Part shown: in pieces, positions 57,524-57,536 of the stretch
Position numbering within the stretch: position 1 is the first letter of the stretch
Layout of the letters: every line of letters begins with the position of its first letter
Virus record (IMG/VR): IMGVR_UViG_3300048999_000258
Location: 1 to 57,536 of that record
Length of the DNA: 57,536 bases
DNA from: a virus
Direction: 5' to 3' (one strand)
Program-made: the position numbers and the translations under genes
Notes under the pieces: generated by a model
Told to the model about the DNA's origin: nothing
Seen by the model: the letters and a program-made list of their open reading frames with translations, nothing else
The model's database searches: none

Positions 57524-57536
57524 ATGAGCAAGAAAA
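57524..57536 (+). CDS. Possible start of a gene cut by the window end
   Basis: ATG 57524 opens MSKK before the window ends, nine bases after the previous stop. Too little is visible to say whether it is real. Confidence 0.2.

Noticed and set aside
1-57536. Prophage, terminal repeat or circular contig
   Set aside because: No integrase or attachment site was seen, the first and last bases do not repeat each other, and joining the ends does not extend the last ORF meaningfully.
1-57536. tRNA genes and CRISPR arrays
   Set aside because: I saw no T-loop-like GTTCRANNC in a credible cloverleaf and no regularly spaced repeat with unique spacers; the 50026-50189 array is too tightly spaced for CRISPR. 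A tRNAscan run would be needed to be certain.

Overview
The window is a stretch of a large tailed-phage genome (or a phage-derived contig) of moderately high GC. It is densely packed, with many genes overlapping by 1-4 bases and many TTG or GTG starts backed by good Shine-Dalgarno (SD) sequences. There are no integrase, rRNA, tRNA or CRISPR features that I can see. LysM-, gp25- and gpJ-type baseplate proteins point to a contractile-tailed (myovirus-like) virion. Two putative lipoproteins suggest a Gram-negative host, but the host cannot be named from sequence alone.

Layout. 0-3.9 kb (+, mostly): small accessory genes, including a DUF4160/DUF2442 pair, then an HNH endonuclease with several zinc-finger motifs, closed by a strong hairpin terminator. 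3.9-22.3 kb (-): the head module, transcribed leftward from a 56-aa gene and the large terminase through a repeat protein, portal, three fibre-like proteins, a MuF-type minor head protein split by an intein, prohead protease, an acidic scaffold-like protein and the major capsid protein. A probable small terminase gene lies just upstream on the opposite strand. 22.9-28.6 kb: small genes on both strands, a very acidic low-complexity 728-aa protein with a 143-aa partner, and two tandem Xre-type HTH genes. 28.6-31.6 kb: two neighbouring IS200/IS605-type insertions, one with tnpB only and one with tnpA plus tnpB. 31.7-34.1 kb (+): a sedolisin (S53) protease with a lipobox and two small membrane proteins around a HAD-like phosphatase. 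34.1-48.4 kb (+): tail and baseplate module (chaperone-like overlapping pair, tape measure, hub, spike, LysM/gp25 fusion, gpJ, tail protein I-like, fibre). 48.5-50.0 kb (-): HNH-like DNA-binding protein, a 56-aa gene and a lipoprotein. 50.0-57.5 kb: an iteron-like array, replication-type genes, membrane proteins, a broken DNA methyltransferase and DUF-type genes. The window ends inside or just before another gene.

The most striking observations are: (1) a plus-strand ORF with three helix-turn-helix motifs lying wholly antisense inside the intein of the minor head protein, in the place where a homing endonuclease usually sits; (2) a 12-13 bp periodic GTGCTGCT array next to the replication genes; (3) an in-frame amber codon between two tail ORFs, the second of which lacks a credible start; (4) a sedolisin protease with intact catalytic residues; and (5) two TnpB proteins in which the usual RuvC-II glutamate position is glycine. 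No tail sheath, tail tube or endolysin gene was recognised, so part of the virion and lysis gene set must lie outside the window or be too divergent to recognise.
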